64,000 nt of DNA. It comes from Streptomyces sp. SCL15-4. Lineage in GTDB: Bacteria; Actinomycetota; Actinomycetes; Streptomycetales; Streptomycetaceae. The first letter of the stretch is position 1. Each line of letters begins with the position of its first letter. Below the pieces are notes generated by a model. It saw only the letters and a program-made list of their open reading frames with translations, did not search any database and had not been told where the DNA came from. A program made the position numbers and the translations under genes. This document shows, one piece after another, positions 18,710 to 27,469 of the stretch. Location: assembly GCF_033366695.1 (NCBI RefSeq), contig NZ_JAOBTQ010000001.1, positions 124,001-188,000 on the forward strand. The letters are read 5' to 3'.

Positions 18710-19420
18710 ATGAGCCACGACTACAGGCCCGGCGACGTGCTGTTGCTGGAGTGCCAGTTCACTGAGACCGCCGTCACCGGGGTCACCCGCTACCACGTGT
18801 CCGTGCGGTGGCCGTGGCTGGAAGTGGACCCACAGGCCGAGAACATCAGGTGGAACGGCCAGAGGGCGCTTCCAACGCCCGCGGCCCGCGAGTGGGAGAT
18901 CTTCCGAACGCAACCGGCGGAGACCGCACTGAAGCCGGGCGATACCTGCCTGGTGGGAGTCCCAGCGACCATGGTGCACGTCCAGGCAGTCCACCGCTTC
19001 GATCCGCCCCTGGTCACCGGCATGCTGCCCCGGCCCGCATCCTACCTCGAGGTCCTGCCGCAGGGTGAAACCCACGACCCTTCCCTCGAGGACCAGGGCT
19101 ACACGATTGATCCGGCCGGCGGCGAACCCATACGCATCGAGCTGTTCTTCCGTCCGTACGCCTTCCTCGAACTGGGTGATGAGGTTGCCGACCGGAACGG
19201 GCGCGCCTGGCGGTTCGATGCGGCCTGGCATTGGCACCCCTTCGACGGCGAACAGTCGGGCACTCCGACCTGGCCGCTGAAGTTGATCAGCCGCCATGGT
19301 GAGCCGACACCGAAGGAAGCCGGAGAGGTCGCCCGGGCAACAGCAGTCGACAGCCACTCGGACGAACTGGAGCGGTGGAGCGCACTCACTCACGCGCGAC
19401 CAGCCGCCCATCAGCAGTAG
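18710..19420 (+). CDS. Hypothetical protein
   Basis: 236 residues from ATG 18710 (an in-frame ATG at 18695 is equally possible; neither has a strong ribosome binding site). It is a soluble, acidic, probably beta-rich protein with no signal peptide. Landmarks are YRPGDVLLLECQFTETAVTG, a Trp-rich stretch (VRWPWLEVDP; WRFDAAWHWHPFDGEQ) and FRPYAFLELGDEV. No recognised family. Third-position G/C is lower than in core genes nearby, hinting at recent acquisition along with the following nuclease-like gene. Confidence 0.6.
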   Translation: MSHDYRPGDVLLLECQFTETAVTGVTRYHVSVRWPWLEVDPQAENIRWNGQRALPTPAAREWEIFRTQPAETALKPGDTCLVGVPATMVHVQAVHRFDPPLVTGMLPRPASYLEVLPQGETHDPSLEDQGYTIDPAGGEPIRIELFFRPYAFLELGDEVADRNGRAWRFDAAWHWHPFDGEQSGTPTWPLKLISRHGEPTPKEAGEVARATAVDSHSDELERWSALTHARPAAHQQ

Positions 19421-19446
19421 CCCCCGCCGGTGACAAGAAGCCTGCC

Positions 19447-19471
19447 TAAGACCGTGTCCTACATGGTCTTA
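19447..19471. repeat. Inverted repeat, possible IS end or terminator
   Basis: TAAGACC and GGTCTTA form perfect 7-bp arms separated by 11 bp, just downstream of the hypothetical gene. The left part resembles the CTTAGACCGTCTCCT end of the IS5 relic near 12380, so it may be a leftover IS terminus. Confidence 0.35.
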
Positions 19472-19637
19472 ATCTCCTCTCCTTGGAGAACGCCGCTCTC
19501 TCCGGCCGCGAGGCAGACGCCCGCGTCATCCCCATGCACCGGACATAGAACGCACCGTCCGTCTGTCAGTGCCCCGGGGCACACTGTTGGGCGCAGTGCG
19601 CTCACGGTCGTACTGGTGACAGGGGAGGTCACATCGG

Positions 19638-20078
19638 ATGCAGTCGGCAGCGGAAAAGGCTCGGGTGGGCGCGGCGGCTGAAGCGGCAGTCGAGGCAGCT
19701 CTCGCTGCCGCAGGCTGGGAAGTGATTAACCTCAACGGGTTGGCGAAGAACTTCCGATTTGCCGACCTGCTCGCGAAGCAGGACTCCGCACGGCTCTTTG
19801 TCCAGGTCAAGGGGACAACGACTAGCGAGGGGAAGTTCGGGGCCCTGCCTGAACGCGCGCAGGGCTTGGACAGTCTTGCTGAGCATCTCGACGCTATCGC
19901 GCTCTATGCACTCGTCCATCTGACACCGGAGGGGCCAGTCATCCGTTTCGGCCATGCCCAGCAAGTCGCCTCACTCGCGGTCGAGCGGATCGCCGCCTAC
20001 CACGGCAAACTCCGCTACCACCTTTTCATCACGGACTTCATCTTTGAGGCTGTGGACCTTGCTGAGCTCGTCAAGTGA
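19638..20078 (+). CDS. Small PD-(D/E)XK nuclease-like protein
   Basis: 146 residues from ATG 19638, with GGGGAGG ten bases upstream. The layout alpha helix (Glu15), Asp43 in NFRFADLLAK and the beta strand LFVQVKG (Gln56-x-Lys58) matches the catalytic core of the PD-(D/E)XK restriction-endonuclease-like fold. It is about the size of the core alone. Such proteins cut or process DNA, or act in defence; here there is no methylase, helicase or recognition-domain partner. The flanks are relics, so it is plausibly part of a decayed mobile region. Confidence 0.6.
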   Translation: MQSAAEKARVGAAAEAAVEAALAAAGWEVINLNGLAKNFRFADLLAKQDSARLFVQVKGTTTSEGKFGALPERAQGLDSLAEHLDAIALYALVHLTPEGPVIRFGHAQQVASLAVERIAAYHGKLRYHLFITDFIFEAVDLAELVK

Positions 20079-20372
20079 CCGATAGCCAGGGCAGCAGCAC
20101 AAAATCGGACTTGTTGCCTTGGAGAGTCACCGCGACGGGCGCCTGGCCTGCCGGTCTCCAGCCTGATGCAGGAGGTTAAGCAACAGGCAAAATGCGAGGT
20201 AACCGCCGAGCTCGACCCCGTGCTTCGCGGGTTCGATGGGGGCTTCGACAGCTGACGGGCGCCTGCGGCCTTCAAAGCCCCACCAGGATCGTGCTGCGCC
20301 CTGACCGGTTGCCGACTGGTTCCGCCCGACCACGCGCCAGCTGCTGCCGTGCCGTCGCCGACGTCTGGCGGG

Positions 20373-20768
20373 TCACGCGCCCTTCGCCCACGCCCAGGCC
20401 GTGAGCCGCCACTCTCTGTCCACTTTGCGAAGCGCCACCGTGAACACCGAGCCGGTTTGCGTGACCTGCTTGTCCTGCAGGTCGAATGTCATGGTCGCGG
20501 GAACGACGACGTAGGCATGATCGCCGGACACATCGACATGCCGTGGCTCATCGAGGGAGATGCGATACGCCGAAGCCCCTACGTGCTCACCCTCGGTAAG
20601 CACGTCCCTCCACCAGTCGTCGCTGGCGGTCGGCCCCTGCCATACATGCGGTGCCATCCCGTCGAGAATCTGCATGGAGTCAGCGCATGCTGCTCCCATC
20701 GCCTTCGCATCACCGCGGTTGAAGGCATCGACGTACTGGACCACCGCCGCCATGGGATCGTTCGACAC
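20373..20768 (-). CDS. SnoaL-like / NTF2-fold protein
   Basis: 131 residues with the NTF2-like pattern: N-terminal helix AVVQYVDAFNRGDAKAMGAA, then curved beta sheet strands ending with SVFTVALRKVDREWRLTAWAW. This fold covers SnoaL-type cyclases, ketosteroid isomerases and many stress proteins of unknown substrate. No signal peptide. The gene stands alone between relics, so no pathway can be assigned. Confidence 0.8.
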   Translation of the reverse strand: MSNDPMAAVVQYVDAFNRGDAKAMGAACADSMQILDGMAPHVWQGPTASDDWWRDVLTEGEHVGASAYRISLDEPRHVDVSGDHAYVVVPATMTFDLQDKQVTQTGSVFTVALRKVDREWRLTAWAWAKGA

Positions 20769-20850
20769 CGCAGGTCTCCTCTTCTCGCATTACTCGGACC
20801 CTCCAGGGAGGCCCTTCTTCATCGTCGCTGGGAGTCGGGACCTCCGCCCA

Positions 20851-21045
20851 CTACGCGTGGGCGTCTTTGGAGAGGCCGGAGCCGGCCAGGAAGGCGCGGG
20901 ATCCGGCATTTCCGACGAAGGGGTAGTCGACCGAGTAGATCATGCGGTCGGTACCGAGGAGGTCGGTGCAGAAGCGCGGGTGGGGGCGGTGAACATGCCA
21001 CTGGGCGTGTAGTAGGTGTTCTGGCGGACGTACTCGCCGGCACCC
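20851..21045 (-). pseudogene. C-terminal fragment of an amidohydrolase-family protein
   Basis: Minus-strand sequence encodes RQNTYYTPSGMFTAP and, after a +1 shift, FCTDLLGTDRMIYSVDYPF followed by AFLAGSGLSKDA and a stop at 20851. This is the end of an amidohydrolase of the decarboxylase (ACMSD-like) group, which carries its last metal-site Asp in SVDYPF. About 80% of the gene is missing. Confidence 0.65.
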
Positions 21046-21751
21046 CGGCGGGCGGTACCGACCCGCGGTTCGGGAACGGGCCGCTCGCGGTCGTCGATGT
21101 CGAGGACGGCAAGGTGCTGGCGTACTGCGTCGGCGGCCTGGTCCTGGACGTGCCCGCCAAGAGCATCCCGGCCATGGTCGACTGGACGCTGCGCGAGGCC
21201 AAGCTCGGTCAGCCGAAGCTGTCCGGTCCGGGCAAGGACGCCGACCCGCTCATCGTGCTCACCGAGGCCGCGCTGGAGCGCTACGGCCTGCCATGAACTG
21301 GCCGCCGTGCGAGGTTCCCGACGGTCACCCGGTCCTCAAGGACCTGCCCCGTTTCCACATGCGGGGCCCCGGCGAGAAGCTGTTCGAGGAGGCGTTCGAC
21401 TGAGCGCGGCCGATGACGGATGCCGAGTGCACCCTGCGGCACCTGGTCGGCATCGACGTGAACATGGCCTTCGCGGCCGGCGCGAACGGTCTGACCGTCG
21501 GCCTGGGCGAGGCGACGCACGTCAAGGCCCCCGCGTTCGACCCGAAGCTGCCCGGCTCCTGGCTGGTCGACCTTTCCCACGTCGACCTGTCCCGCGTGAA
21601 GGCCGGCAAGGAGTGGAAGGGCCAGACCGCCAGGCACGGTCGCAGAACCCGACTCGGTTCGAGAGCCAGCGCGAGGCCGAGATTGCCGTGCACCTGGCTG
21701 CCACCCTTGTGCAGTGGTTCGCCGCCGGCCTGGTCCAGCGGACGCCTTAAG
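21046..21751 (+). pseudogene. Decayed large actinobacterial accessory gene (plasmid/telomere-region type)
   Basis: Three consecutive pieces in different frames share a protein-like style: FGNGPLAVVDVEDGKVLAYC to LTEAALERYGLP (to 21296); then PDGHPVLKDLPRFHMRGPGE with FEEAFD, a TGA, and ARPMTDAECTLRHLVGIDVN through LPGSWLVDLSHVDLSRVKAG (21293-21628); then FESQREAEIAVHLAATL to the stop at 21751. The TGA at 21401 sits where a Trp codon would keep the frame open. The parts resemble a large hypothetical protein common on streptomycete plasmids and chromosome arms; its function is unknown to me. Confidence 0.5.
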
Positions 21752-21917
21752 TAACGATCAGCCACCCTCCGCCGGTGGCTCACCGAATAAGCTGGCCGGC
21801 CTCCGCCTCTGCGGCCGGCAGCGTATCCCACAGCCCCTCCCGCTCCGGCGGGCGCGTCCAGCCGTCCGGTGCCACGCTGAATGTGGGTTCCGGCCTGTGA
21901 AATGCGGAGGAGCGGAC

Positions 21918-22451
21918 ATGGAGATCAAGCCGCAGGCGGTCGCCATCCCCAAGGAGACGGACCATCTGGAACAGGGGAAGTATGGCCCCGTCTTTCCGAG
22001 GACTCCGGCCTGTTACGGGTTCACGATCATCGCCGACGTCAAGCCGGGCAGGGCCGAGGCGATACGGGAGCACGGCCGCACCCTGGCCAAGGCGCTGGAA
22101 CAGGACCCCCACCTTCTCGCCCCGTTGAAGCTGCACTACCTGCGCTGGGTCCTCTTCGATAACGACACCCGGTTCATGTACCAGGGAATCTTCGACACCG
22201 ACTTCGACAAGTACACCGAGGACGCCGTCGCCCTGTTCAGCAAGGCGGGCGTGAGCACCACCTTCGAGAACCTCGAAGGATTTCCCGAGGACTGGCGCAC
22301 GAACCCCGAGGCGTTCGTGCGCTTTGTACGGGAGCACCACTGTCCGAGCTTCATAGAGTACGGAGAGTATCCGTACGTGACGGCGGACGAGATCAAGAAG
22401 GCTCTGCGGATCAAGAGCGCCCTGTCGGAGATGCTCGACCAGATGCAGTGA
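21918..22451 (+). CDS. DyP-cassette protein A (predicted alpha/beta-barrel protein)
   Basis: 177 residues from ATG 21918, behind GGAGGAG. No signal peptide. The segment YGFTIIADVKPGRAEAIREH and the later strand FMYQGIFDTDFDKYTEDAV look like a ferredoxin-like alpha/beta repeat of the dimeric alpha/beta-barrel fold, which DyP peroxidases themselves use. No heme ligand motif is visible. It starts the operon; the next gene begins 12 bp after its stop. Working idea: an accessory or substrate-binding partner of the peroxidase encoded two genes downstream. Function otherwise unknown. Confidence 0.72.
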   Translation: MEIKPQAVAIPKETDHLEQGKYGPVFPRTPACYGFTIIADVKPGRAEAIREHGRTLAKALEQDPHLLAPLKLHYLRWVLFDNDTRFMYQGIFDTDFDKYTEDAVALFSKAGVSTTFENLEGFPEDWRTNPEAFVRFVREHHCPSFIEYGEYPYVTADEIKKALRIKSALSEMLDQMQ

Positions 22452-22462
22452 GGCTGGACGAC

Positions 22463-23476
22463 ATGAGCGAGGTCAAGACCGCACGCACGTACAACCAGCG
22501 GCACATCCCGCGCAAGTACACCCCTGGCGGGCGGCGGGTGAGCATCTACGTGTCCTGGAGCTATCCGGCGGAGGCCGGTCGCAACGCGGCCGAGCTGGAC
22601 AACCGTTTTTCCACGATGACCGAGGTCAGGCGGGTGGCCTGGCCCGCGTACGAGGACCCGAAGTGGTCGGACCCGTACCGGTTCCAGCAGGGTATCGCCG
22701 GGTCACTGGAGCTGTTCTTCTGGGCCTGGGTACCGTTCCAGGAGTACGTCGAGGAGGTCACGGGACATCCCGTCCCGGTGTACCAGCGCATCGACCAGGC
22801 GGGCTTTTTCACCCCGCTCGACGAGCGGGTGCTCGGCGACACGGACGTGATGTTCGTGTTCGGGCTGGACCACGCGGTCACCGAGCAGGAGGCCCAGCCC
22901 GGGGAGATCGATGCCCTGCGGGAGTTCCTCGGCCGGGAGGACGCCTGCCTCGTCCTGGGCCCGCACCACGATGTCGGTTCCTCGGACGACCTGAAGGTCC
23001 GGGAGATGGAGTACCGCCACCACGGCGATCCCCTGGTGCCCCGGCAGCAGCGGTTCGCCACCTATGTGAGGGACTTGATGAAGGGCCTCGACGTGCCGGT
23101 CATCAACCGGTACGGGCTGCGTCCGGCGACGCGCGAGGGCGACCGGATCGCCCCGCTGTCCACGGTCCGGGACCTGGATTCGAAGGGCTGGCTGGAGGGG
23201 GTGACGAACTTCAACTTCCACATGCATCTGCCGCACTACGACGTGACGACCGACGATCCGGACGCCATCCGGGTGCTGGCCAGGCAGCCGATCGACATGT
23301 CTCGGCCGCATCCGTTCACCGAGGCCGGAAACGCGGAGTTCAACATGCTCCTGTGGATGCCGCCGAGCGGTGACCGCGTGGCCGATCTGCTGCTGGCGGA
23401 CTCGACCATCTTCAGCTCCTTGTTCGGCGGGGACGACAGCCTGCGGAACTTCTGGCGGAACGTCGTCTCCAAGTAG
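22463..23476 (+). CDS. DyP-cassette protein B (unknown)
   Basis: 337 residues from ATG 22463 (GAGG nine bases upstream; an in-frame GTG at 22448 overlapping the previous stop has no ribosome binding site). Soluble, no signal peptide. Distinct stretches are FFWAWVPFQEYVEEVTGHPV, VMFVFGLDHAV, DACLVLGPHHDVGSSDDLKV, and a His-rich segment NFHMHLPHYDVTTDD. The His clusters could bind metal or heme, but no known domain is recognised. It is followed after 20 bp by the DyP peroxidase in the same direction, so it is probably co-expressed with it. Confidence 0.72.
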   Translation: MSEVKTARTYNQRHIPRKYTPGGRRVSIYVSWSYPAEAGRNAAELDNRFSTMTEVRRVAWPAYEDPKWSDPYRFQQGIAGSLELFFWAWVPFQEYVEEVTGHPVPVYQRIDQAGFFTPLDERVLGDTDVMFVFGLDHAVTEQEAQPGEIDALREFLGREDACLVLGPHHDVGSSDDLKVREMEYRHHGDPLVPRQQRFATYVRDLMKGLDVPVINRYGLRPATREGDRIAPLSTVRDLDSKGWLEGVTNFNFHMHLPHYDVTTDDPDAIRVLARQPIDMSRPHPFTEAGNAEFNMLLWMPPSGDRVADLLLADSTIFSSLFGGDDSLRNFWRNVVSK

Positions 23477-23496
23477 AAACGGCGCGGAGGTGAGCG

Positions 23497-24831
23497 GTGA
23501 GCACGCACACGGACGTCTCGTTGGAGCTCGACGACATCCAGCGCGGGGTTCTCAGCCCCCGGCCGACGCCCTACGCGGCGACCTATGTCGCCTTCCGCAT
23601 CGATGACCGTGGAGACGGCCGGGAGTTGATGCGGCGGGCGAGCACGGCGGTGACCTCCGCGGCGGACTCGGTCAGCCCCCTGGGCGAGACCTGGGTGAGT
23701 GTGGCCGTCACCTGCCGCGGTCTTGAGACGCTGGGAGTGCCGCGCGCCTCGCTTGAGACGTTCGCCTGGGAGTTCCAGCAGGGGATGGCGGCGCGTGCCA
23801 GGGCGCTGGGCGATGTGGGCGAGAGCAGCCCGGAACACTGGGAGGCACCGCTGGGCAGTCCCGGTGTTCATGTGGTCCTCACAGCGGTCGCACCCGACGC
23901 CGCACAGCTGGAGGCGGCCGTCGACCGGGCCCGCCCCGCGTACGACCGGCTCTCCGGCGTGACGGCGGTATGGCGGCAGGACTGCTACGCGCTGCCCACC
24001 GAGACCGAGCACTTCGGCTATCGGGACGGGGTCAGCCATCCGGCTGTCGAAGGCAGCAACATACCAGGATCCAACCAGCTGGAAGTACCGCTGAAAGCCG
24101 GTGACTTCCTCCTCGGCTACCGGGACGAGCTCGGCGGGATCCAGTCCCCGCAGCCGACCGTGCTGGGGCGCAACGGCAGCTACGCCGTCTTCCGCAAGCT
24201 TCACCAGGACGTCGCCGCGTTCCGCCGCTGTCTGAAGGACAATTCCACCGGACCCCAGGACGAGGAACTGATCGCCGCGAAGATCATGGGGCGTTGGCGC
24301 AGCGGCGCTCCCCTGGCGCTGGCACCGGACCACGACGATCCCTCGCTCGGCGCCGACCCGTACCGCCGTAACACCTTCCTGTACGAGAGCGACGACCCGG
24401 CGGGGTTCACGACACCCGGCGGCTGCCACATCCGCCGCGCCAACCCCCGCGACGCCGCGGTGGCGGGAGAGGTGCGGCTGCACCGCATGATCCGGCGCGG
24501 CGCCGTCTACGGCCCGCCTCTGCCCGAGGGAGTACTGGAGGACGACGGAGCCAACCGCGGTCTGATGTTCGCGTTCATCGGCGCGCATCTGGGGCGGCAG
24601 TTCGAGTTCGTCCAGTCCCAGTGGATGAACGACGGTGTCTTCTTCGGCGCGAACAACGCCCAGGACCCCGTGACCGGATCCCGCGACGGCTCGACCGACT
24701 TCACCATTCCCCGCAGGCCACTGCGCCGACGCCTCGCCGCACTGCCGCGGTTCGTCGTCACCCGAGGAGGCGAGTACTGCTTCCTGCCCAGCCTGACCGC
24801 CCTGCGTTGGCTCGGCGACCTGCGCGACTGA
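23497..24831 (+). CDS. DyP-type heme peroxidase
   Basis: 444 residues from GTG 23497, with GGAGGTGA six bases upstream. It has the dye-decolorizing peroxidase signature GYRDG (Asp177, distal acid), the proximal heme ligand His311 in GGCHIRRANPRD, and a distal Arg (about 333) in LHRMIRRG. It uses H2O2 to oxidise bulky phenols and dyes. There is no Tat or Sec signal, and the C-terminus (LRWLGDLRD) lacks an encapsulin cargo peptide, so the enzyme should be cytosolic and free unless the two upstream proteins recruit it. The sequence is of the longer C/D-like style rather than the short A/B types. Confidence 0.93.
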   Translation: MSTHTDVSLELDDIQRGVLSPRPTPYAATYVAFRIDDRGDGRELMRRASTAVTSAADSVSPLGETWVSVAVTCRGLETLGVPRASLETFAWEFQQGMAARARALGDVGESSPEHWEAPLGSPGVHVVLTAVAPDAAQLEAAVDRARPAYDRLSGVTAVWRQDCYALPTETEHFGYRDGVSHPAVEGSNIPGSNQLEVPLKAGDFLLGYRDELGGIQSPQPTVLGRNGSYAVFRKLHQDVAAFRRCLKDNSTGPQDEELIAAKIMGRWRSGAPLALAPDHDDPSLGADPYRRNTFLYESDDPAGFTTPGGCHIRRANPRDAAVAGEVRLHRMIRRGAVYGPPLPEGVLEDDGANRGLMFAFIGAHLGRQFEFVQSQWMNDGVFFGANNAQDPVTGSRDGSTDFTIPRRPLRRRLAALPRFVVTRGGEYCFLPSLTALRWLGDLRD

Positions 24832-24839
24832 CAGCGTGG

Positions 24840-25300
24840 CGACGAGCCACCGGTCGAGTTCCCGCCGCCACGCTTGCGTGTTCTCGCCGGTCAGGGCCAC
24901 GCGTTCCGGCAGGCCAGCGGCAGGCAGCCGCCGTACTCCGGGAGATTTTCGCCTCGGTCGCGCCGCGCCTTCTCGCAGAGAGCTTTCGCAGGGTCGTGGA
25001 CGCAAGTCATGTAGGTGCCGGGATAGACGCCGGCAGCGTGGCGCTTCACGATCCGCAACAGTCGGTTCTTGGAGGGCGCGAGCTGTCCTTGGAACCGGGC
25101 GCGTGCCCCGAAGCCCTGGAGCCGTGCTGCGGCTTCCTCAGCTGCAGGGCCCTGGAAGTCCATGTGCTCGTGGGCCTCGATCTTCTCGGTATAGAACTCG
25201 CCGCGGCTGAGCGCCCTGCTCGCTTCCCACCTCTGCTCGGAAGCCGGAATCACCGGTGCCGGCATAGCCCAGATGGAAGACCATCTTGTTTGACTGTCGG
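24840..25300 (-). pseudogene. Relic of a Cys-rich mobile-element protein (C-terminal part)
   Basis: Minus-strand sequence encodes FGARARFQGQLAPSKNRLLR, then AGVYPGTYMTCVHDPAKALC, EKARRDRGENLPEYGGC and LPLACRN; a frameshift follows and the frame continues as VALTGENTQAWRRELDRWL. The Cys pattern and style match a protein I associate with streptomycete integrative elements and plasmids. No start and several frame breaks, so it is not functional. Confidence 0.45.
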
Positions 25301-25381
25301 GACGAAGTCCGATCGCCCCCTGCTGGAGCATCGGCAGCGGCACCGTCACGGGCATATCCCGCCAGGTCACCGAACAGCCCA

Positions 25382-25495
25382 TCAAGGGCCCCGCCCGGAA
25401 CGCGCCCCGGCGAAGTCGGGGGCCGAGGCGGTGGCGGCATGGGCGGCGGCGGGAACGAGCAGGGCCGCGAGGGCGGAGGTGCGGACGAAGCGCAC
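25382..25495 (-). pseudogene. Signal-peptide fragment of a secreted protein
   Basis: A 37-codon frame from GTG 25495 encodes VRFVRTSALAALLVPAAAHA, a convincing Sec signal peptide with an AHA cleavage site, followed by ATASAPDFAGARSG and then a stop. A frame change beyond it suggests a truncated secreted protein rather than a peptide gene. Confidence 0.35.
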
Positions 25496-25605
25496 GACGG
25501 ATGCCGGGCTCTGGCCGGTCACGGGCGTCGGCTTCGGCCACCTCACGGCGGGATTGCCAATCGCTTTCCGTAGGGCTGCATGCGGACACGGCCGAAGCGG
25601 AGGAA

Positions 25606-25674
25606 CACCGGTCCGGCCGGGCCGGGCTCACCGGTCCGGCCGGGCCGGGCTCACCGGTCCGGCCGGGCCGGGCT
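25606..25674. repeat. Three perfect 23-bp tandem repeats
   Basis: The unit starts CACCGGTCCGGCCGGGCC and ends GGGCT; copies occupy 25606-25628, 25629-25651 and 25652-25674 without mismatch. The unit is G/C-only apart from three positions and lies in a relic region, so slippage is the likely origin. Confidence 0.9.
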
Positions 25675-25982
25675 CGCGTAGCTGTTTCAGGCCAGTGGCG
25701 ATGCTGCCGTCGGGCAGGCATGAACGGAATCCGGAGCTGGCGTTCGTCCTGCTGCGGCCGGCGAGGACGTAGTCTGGCCCGCCGCTGCCGTGGACGGGGG
25801 GCATGCGTGGGCTTCTCCGCGCTGGACGAGGTGGGGGACGTGCTGCTGTCCGCGCCGCGGGACTGGGCGCAGGACTCCCCGACCACGGCGGCGACGGGAA
25901 TCGCCCGCAGCATGATCCGGTTCACGGCCAACGTCATCCCGGATCAGCGGGCCGGCCGGGGACGGCGCCGGGCAAGGGGCAG

Positions 25983-26153
25983 TCAGGCAGGCGGACGGCC
26001 GGTGACAGTCGGCACAGTCGTTGTCCTGATCCGGCGGTAGGTCCTGAAGCCGTACGCGGTCAGTCCTGCCCAGATGACGGTACTGACCAGAGGCCACCAC
26101 AGATCCCGTCCTGGTCCGACCGGCCAAACGTTGCTCCAGGGCTTCGGCGACAC
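25983..26153 (-). CDS. Possible small membrane protein
   Basis: A 56-codon frame from GTG 26153 encodes MSPKPWSNVWPVGPGRDLWW and one hydrophobic segment PLVSTVIWAGLTAYGFRTYR with a basic tail, the shape of a single-pass membrane peptide. Codon third positions are about three-quarters G/C, below neighbouring genes, and no ribosome binding site is obvious. It lies between relics and the acetyltransferase gene. Confidence 0.3.
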   Translation of the reverse strand: MSPKPWSNVWPVGPGRDLWWPLVSTVIWAGLTAYGFRTYRRIRTTTVPTVTGRPPA

Positions 26154-26203
26154 CTTGCAGACGGCCGAGGCGGGCCGCGCGGATCACCCGGTTCGGGACT
26201 CGG

Positions 26204-26689
26204 CTACGGCCGGCCGCCCTGGCCCCCCAGGGCGTTCAGCGCTTCGTCCGTGAGCCGGTACACCGCCCACTCGTCCTGGGGGCGGGCGCCCAGTGCTTCG
26301 TAGAAGTCGATCGCGGAGCGGTTCCAGTTCAGGACCGACCATTCCAGGCGCTCGTAGCCGCGTGCGACACAGATGCGAGCGAGTTCCGTCAACAAGGCCT
26401 TGCCGTGGCCGCCGCCGCGGGCCTCGGGACGGACGTACAGGTCCTCCAGGTAGATGCCGTGCACGCCTCGCCAGGTGGAGAAGTTGAGGAACCACAGCGC
26501 GAAGCCCACGACCTCGCCGTCGGCGTCCTCGGCCACGTGCGCGTAGGCGGCCGGGCGCTCGCCGAACAGGGCCTCGGTGAGTTGTTCCTTCGTCGCCCTG
26601 ACCTCGTCGAGTGCCTTTTCGTACTCGGCGAGCTCGCGAATCAGGGTGTGGAGGACGGGAATGTCGGCGGGGGCCGCGGTACGGATCAT
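26204..26689 (-). CDS. GNAT-family N-acetyltransferase (diamine acetyltransferase-like)
   Basis: 161 residues from ATG 26689. It shows the full GNAT fold: N-terminal MIRTAAPADIPVLHTLIREL, the central strand GFALWFLNFSTWRG, the YLEDLYVRPEARGGGHGKAL segment carrying the acetyl-CoA pyrophosphate loop, and WSVLNWNRSAIDFYEALGA. The YLEDLYV and NWN motifs resemble the spermidine/spermine acetyltransferase branch, so a polyamine or other small amine is a likely acceptor. It is a single gene. Confidence 0.9.
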   Translation of the reverse strand: MIRTAAPADIPVLHTLIRELAEYEKALDEVRATKEQLTEALFGERPAAYAHVAEDADGEVVGFALWFLNFSTWRGVHGIYLEDLYVRPEARGGGHGKALLTELARICVARGYERLEWSVLNWNRSAIDFYEALGARPQDEWAVYRLTDEALNALGGQGGRP

Positions 26690-26961
26690 GCCCTGAGTCT
26701 CACACGCGGTGCCCACCGGGTGCCGGGACGGGGGGGCGGGTGCCCGACCGGCACATCGGCTCGGTCCTGCCACCGACGGGTATCGTCATCCCCGGCCTGG
26801 CCTGCGGCACCGACACCGCGACGCTCCACACCCCGGCCGCACTCGTGCCGCTGCGGTCGTACGAGCGCCTGCTGCGGTCGAGGTGTCCCGTACCCAATGC
26901 CGGACAGCATGCGGCAGGTGACGTGCGGAGATCCTGGACGCCGCGGTGTGCTCCGTGCCGG
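26690..26961. other. Intergenic region
   Basis: No gene supported. A plus-strand stretch (GIVIPGLACGTDTATLHTPA) is protein-like but has no start, no continuation and no recognised relative. Confidence 0.4.
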
Positions 26962-27333
26962 TCACGCGCGGGAGGCGAGGTGCTGCCATTCGTTCCACGA
27001 GTCGAGCCGCTTCCGGTAGGCCGCCTCGACGACCGGATAGGGGTAGGTGCCGAGGAAGAGCCGCAGGGGTGGTTCGTCGGTGGCGACGAGTTCGCAGGCG
27101 ACGGCCGGGGGTCCGTCCGAAGCGGCCCTGGCACGTCTTCCGTGACGCACCGGGTATGTGCCGTCGGCCAAGGCGTCCCGCCTCCGGCCGCCGCTCGGGG
27201 GCACGCCGTGTGACACGGTGAGCGTGCCGGCCCACGAGATCATCGGCGCCGTCGCATCCTCCCTCGGCATACGGAACGCAACCGCCTCGGTCGGTCCAGG
27301 GTGCTGCCGGGAACAGCCGGCCTCCGCCGACAC
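26962..27333 (-). pseudogene. C-terminal fragment of a short-chain dehydrogenase
   Basis: The last 40 codons (DEPPLRLFLGTYPYPVVEAA, then YRKRLDSWNEWQHLASRA and stop) match the C-terminal end of streptomycete SDR oxidoreductases. Upstream sequence in the same frame has no Rossmann motif and looks unrelated, so this is a truncated gene fused to non-coding sequence. Confidence 0.55.
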
Positions 27334-27469
27334 CGCCCGGCAGCAGTTGGACCCCGCGGCCGCCGACGCCGTACGCGCGTACGCCGCGCCCGGATCGCCT
27401 TCTCGCCGCCGGGGCAGGTGGGGAACGAGCCGTGCAGCCGTACGGTGCCGTCAGGAGGGTGTCCGTGGA

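Noticed and set aside
20079..20372. Short frames between the nuclease-like and SnoaL-like genes
   Set aside because: No ribosome binding sites, mixed codon use and no recognisable motif.
23497..24831. DyP peroxidase considered as encapsulin cargo
   Set aside because: No encapsulin shell gene nearby and no cargo-loading peptide at the C-terminus.
25606..25674. Direct repeats considered as a CRISPR array
   Set aside because: Repeats are contiguous without spacers and no cas genes occur.
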